Assembly: GCA_023935145.1 (NCBI GenBank)
Contig: CM043699.1
Location: forward strand, 130,193,036 to 130,257,035
Reading direction: 5' to 3'
DNA: 64,000 bases
From: Bretschneidera sinensis
Taxonomy: Eukaryota; Streptophyta; Magnoliopsida; Brassicales; Akaniaceae
The notes beneath the pieces are model-generated. The model was not told the origin of the DNA, did not search any database, and saw nothing but the letters and a program-made list of their open reading frames with translations. This document shows, piece after piece, positions 60,851 through 64,000 of this stretch (positions are counted from its first letter, which is position 1; each line of letters opens with the position of its first letter). A program made the translations under genes and the position numbers.

Positions 60851-61225
60851 AATATTAAGTGGGACACCGTGTGCACTGTAGCACATTTTGTGCCTGCCAC
60901 GTGTACCTACACCAAAATTTATTCTCCTTCCTCTATTAATTTTCCCTTCTTTGTCACAGTACAGCCATTTTTGACATTTGTATAAGCCCTCTAGCTTCTT
61001 TAAGATGGAAGAGTGGAAATGGGTAAGAGACTTACAAGGGGTGAATATGGAGACAGGTAGATTTGATTCAAACTAATATAAGAGGTCGGATTGAATTGAA
61101 GTTTTTAAAAGTTAAGTTTAGTTTGAGTTGAGTAAATTTTTACTTTGGTGGGTTAAGTTGTGTTGGGTCACGGGTTAAAAAAATTTAATCTGACCTAAAC
61201 TAGTAAACCGATCATTATATGATTA

Positions 61226-61263
<38 letters not shown>

Positions 61264-62466
61264 AAATATGCTTACTTTAAGGATTGATGGACTATATTCA
61301 TATTTTGGTAAGTTAGTTTGGATTGCAATATATATTTTGTATTTGTGTATATTTGATGGACTACATTCATATTTTGATAAGTTAATTTGAATTGCAATAT
61401 AGATTTCATGTATATGTTTTTGTGTGTGTGTATATATATATATATATCGTCTTATTTCCTTTCTTATTTTCTTTTTAGAAACTCTCCAATAAAAAATTCT
61501 AGTTTCCATCTAAATGACTAATTAGAATTTAAATATGAGCGGAGCATATTTATTTTTAATACTCTTTCTGTCCCAATTTATATGTCACAATGCACTATTC
61601 GTCCAATTAAATGACTGATTTTTTTTCTTGAACTTTAAATTAAGAAAGTATTTTAAATTTTACAAATATAGTTTTATAAAGCTCACAAGTATTCAAAGTT
61701 TTTTTTTTAAAAAAATAATTTTGAATCAATAACCTTTTAAAAAAATTAAGTCAAAATTACTTCAAAATGGTCAACTGTTAAATATAAATTGAGACAAAAA
61801 GAGTATTTTTTAATTTAAGAAGATTGTTTGTTCTTGTGAAAAATATTTTTTTTGGACTTTCAATATGTTTTTCAAAAGTTTGTTGAATTGATTTTCTTAT
61901 ATTATATTCATTCACTTTATATTTTTGGCATGATGAAACTTGGTTATGGAGATTCTAGGACCAAGTCTATACTAGTATTGAAGTTTTAAAGAATTTGATT
62001 GATCAAATACCTTAAAATTTAGTTTTTATTTACTTTTGTATGGTTTGTATTAAATTAATGTTGTTTGAACTTTGTGTGAAGTGATTTAATATACTTAATT
62101 TGTAAATGATGTTTTGTAAGATTTAATAAATTCTTGTATGGATTTGATTTTGGATATAATGAATGATGAATAATTGTAGTAAAATATTTTTTTGTATTAA
62201 TTTTTAAGTAAAAAAAAATACTAAATTGGTGACTCAAACCGATTTGAATAAGTTGAATTGCATGTGTTCATAGGTTGGGTTAGATTGAGATTTTTTCAAC
62301 CAAATATATATGAGTTAGTTGATTTTTTAAACTAATCTGACCCATGCTCACCTCTAAAACTTTATGAAAATTGCATGAATATTACTCAAAATAAAGAAGA
62401 AAATTGCATGAATATTTAAAATTCAAAACACACAGAATACATAGGAATTGAGCTCCTGATCTAGTA
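60851..62466. other. AT-rich spacer, possible 1.3-kb TIR element
   Basis: The outer parts (AGGGGTGAATATGG at about 61034 and CCCATGCTCACCTCT at about 62341) are loosely inverted, as in dispersed plant GGGGTGAGCATGG-type elements, but I found no clear target duplication. A 69-bp tandem duplication occurs at 61284-61420 (TTGATGGACTA(T/C)ATTCATAT) and TA runs at 61230-61260 and 61430-61446. No gene is recognised. Confidence 0.4.
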
Positions 62467-62875
62467 ATTCCTTACATGAAAACAGTGAATTTTGGAATAA
62501 GAGAAGCTAATCACTATTATGAATTGACACACACTTTCCCTTTCTTTTTATTTTCTTTTTCTCACTTTCTGAAAAAAAATTTGCTTAGTTGTAAGTCATG
62601 TTTACTGGTTAAAGAAAGAAGAAGAAAAATACAATATCTTCTTGTGAATTCTATGATTTCTTTCATGAAAATGGTGAATTTTGGAACAAGAAAAAACTAA
62701 CCGCTGCTATGGATGGACAAGACTTTCTCTTTCTTATCTTATCTTTTTCTCATTTTGGAATAGGAATTTACTTTGTTATCTGTTATTTTCATTTGTTTGG
62801 AAAACTTTCTTTTCTAATGGATTCTCTGATTCTTTATATGAAAACTGTGAATTTTGGAATAAGATATATATATTT
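62467..62875. repeat. third copy of the beta-amylase upstream segment
   Basis: Matches 59213-59612 over most of its length, including TTGACACACACTTTC and GGATGGACAA(G/A)ACTT, in the same orientation at an offset of about 3.26 kb. It keeps both internal units. Confidence 0.8.
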
Positions 62876-63110
62876 GCAGTTGAAGATTAGTATATCACCG
62901 GGTCATATGGTTTGACTAAGCTTTTTTGCAAATTTAATTTGATACTTAATATTTAAATTTGCTAAAAAAAAAAGTTAATCAATTCCAAAAAAAAAAATAC
63001 TTCAAGGCTCTATTTGTTTTGCAGGAAAATCATAAACATAAACCACTTGCAGTGTAAAGTGTCATTTTCAATGTGTTTAGTAGAATATAAATCAATTTCA
63101 TAATTTATCA
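62876..63110. other. short spacer
   Basis: AT-rich; nothing recognised. Confidence 0.4.
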
Positions 63111-63111
63111 A

Positions 63112-63277
63112 CCTAGTCCGTATAGCGTAGAAAAATATCCTCAATCCTACACGAAAACCATTATAAAATAGATTAGAAGATGTGTTTTAAAAGACAAAGA
63201 ACTTGTTTGTGGAAAATAGAACATCAATCATGTATGTAGAACTGCATACTCTATATCAACCTTCCGCCGAAAGCAGG
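63112..63277 (-). pseudogene. second, partial copy of the MADS gene
   Basis: Matches 49983-50147 in order: the end of exon one with its donor (GGAAG then GTTGAT), intron one with AAGATGTGTTT(C/T)AAA, and exon two coding IEDIFLRY. In this copy exon two then reads T-D-stop, and only the last few bases of exon one are present before the similarity ends at about 63277. It is a nonfunctional fragment on the same strand as the main gene. Confidence 0.8.
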
Positions 63278-63436
63278 GCGGAGCTATGTTAAGGTTTGGA
63301 GTGTCCATGGCCACCCCAAATTTTTTAAACTTATATATAATTTAGGCCTAAACACAAATCTTATAAGGTTGGCCACCCCAAAAACTTTTTTAACTTAAAC
63401 ACCCAACGAATTACTTAACTTAATTTTTTGGATTTA
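63278..63436. other. unassigned repeat-like sequence
   Basis: Begins GGGCGGAGCTATGTTAAGG and contains GGCCACCCCAAA twice (about 63309 and 63372). It looks like a dispersed element that cut off the MADS fragment; family not determined. Confidence 0.35.
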
Positions 63437-63440
63437 TTTA

Positions 63441-63594
63441 TGCTACGTTTGATTGTCTGGAATTGAAGCTTGGAATTAGAATTAAGGTGGAATCATGGTA
63501 TTTTTCAATCATTTTAACGTTGAAAAAAAGTATGATTTCATCTCAATTCCAATTTCAAGCTTCAATTCCAAACAACCAAACATAATATATTTTG
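63441..63594. mobile_element. hairpin MITE of about 150 bp
   Basis: The left arm TGCTACGTTTGATTGTCTGG and the right arm, reverse-complemented TTATGTTTGGTTGTTTGG, continue as paired sequence through GAATTGAAGCTTG and GAATT for about 60 bases. This gives an almost complete fold-back. No coding; target duplication not resolved. Confidence 0.7.
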
Positions 63595-64000
63595 GTTTCC
63601 AAGATTAAGTTTTATGTTTGATAATTATTGTATGTAGTTTACTTTTTTTTGTTGAGAAATTAATACATATATGTAGAAATATTATCTTAATTGTATTAAT
63701 TATTTCTATGTATGTTTTAACAATGGTTAATTTGATATTTGTATTAACATATCTTTATGGTATGACTAGTTTAATTTTGATTTGTTGGTGAATTGAGTTC
63801 ATTGTCTAGTAATTTGGGATGATATATTTATATGAAAAATATGTGTAAGTCAATTTTATTTATTTTCGATCTCCTAGCTTGGTTTGTAAATTAAGATTGA
63901 CTTAGATGTTAATTAATAATATTTTATAAAAATCAGAATAATATATGACAATTTTAGTGTGGTAAATTAATAGAATTAATTGTTTTAGTGCTTGACAAGC
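63595..64000. other. AT-rich right edge of the window
   Basis: AT-rich sequence with no recognisable gene or repeat. Confidence 0.4.

Noticed and set aside
61033..62356. Possible 1.3-kb hAT-like element with GGGGTGA-type ends
   Set aside because: The end similarity is loose and no 8-bp duplication is visible; not called as a separate element.

Overview
The window is nuclear DNA of a eudicot plant. Genes are split by GT-AG introns, intergenic DNA is very AT-rich, transposable-element debris is abundant, and all recognisable proteins belong to land-plant families. I cannot fix the species; a rosid-like woody eudicot would fit. No bacterial operons, CRISPR arrays, rRNA or convincing tRNA genes were seen.

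Layout. 1-13801 (+): the 3' four-fifths of an ATXR3/SDG2-type histone H3K4 methyltransferase, 19 exons in the window that join in one frame to 2035 codons plus stop; its introns carry TIR elements. 13.8-16.6 kb: intergenic DNA with a probable solo LTR. 16626-17594 (+): single-exon bHLH117-like factor. 18.4-21.5 kb: LINE remnant and a small non-autonomous LTR element. 22190-22914 (+): three-exon DUF1218 membrane protein. 23.3-29.2 kb: gene-poor, with a 768-bp tandem duplication, a 162-bp tandem duplication, a GC-rich palindromic island and a purine-rich minisatellite. 29.2-29.7 kb: UDP-glycosyltransferase pseudogene. 30.1-34 kb: broken Ty3/gypsy (Tat-like) element with an antisense coiled-coil reading frame and an 88-bp hairpin MITE. 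34.9-37.6 kb: a 1.2-1.5 kb duplicated block with PPR-gene debris. 37751-39019 (-): GeBP/STKL-type regulator. 42463-47438 (-): class I formin, six exons, 891 aa. 49115-50307 (-): short MIKC*-like MADS-box gene. 50314-55025: Ty1/copia element with 332-bp LTRs, inserted a few bases 5' of the MADS start codon. 56701-58851 (-): cytosolic beta-amylase, seven exons, with a shortened C-terminus. 59-64 kb: a solo LTR, scrambled copies of the beta-amylase upstream region, a small second copy of part of the MADS gene, and a hairpin MITE.

The intact genes do not form a pathway; this is ordinary mixed plant gene order. I found no new multi-gene system. The points most worth a second look are: the copia insertion whose 3' LTR lies directly against the MADS start codon in the same orientation; an F-box/LRR-like stretch inside the ATXR3 protein; the antisense frame in the Tat-like element; the frame-ending deletion in the last beta-amylase exon; and the 72-bp in-frame duplication of a zinc knuckle in the copia gag. 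Exon limits were placed by eye from splice signals and frame; they need transcript support.
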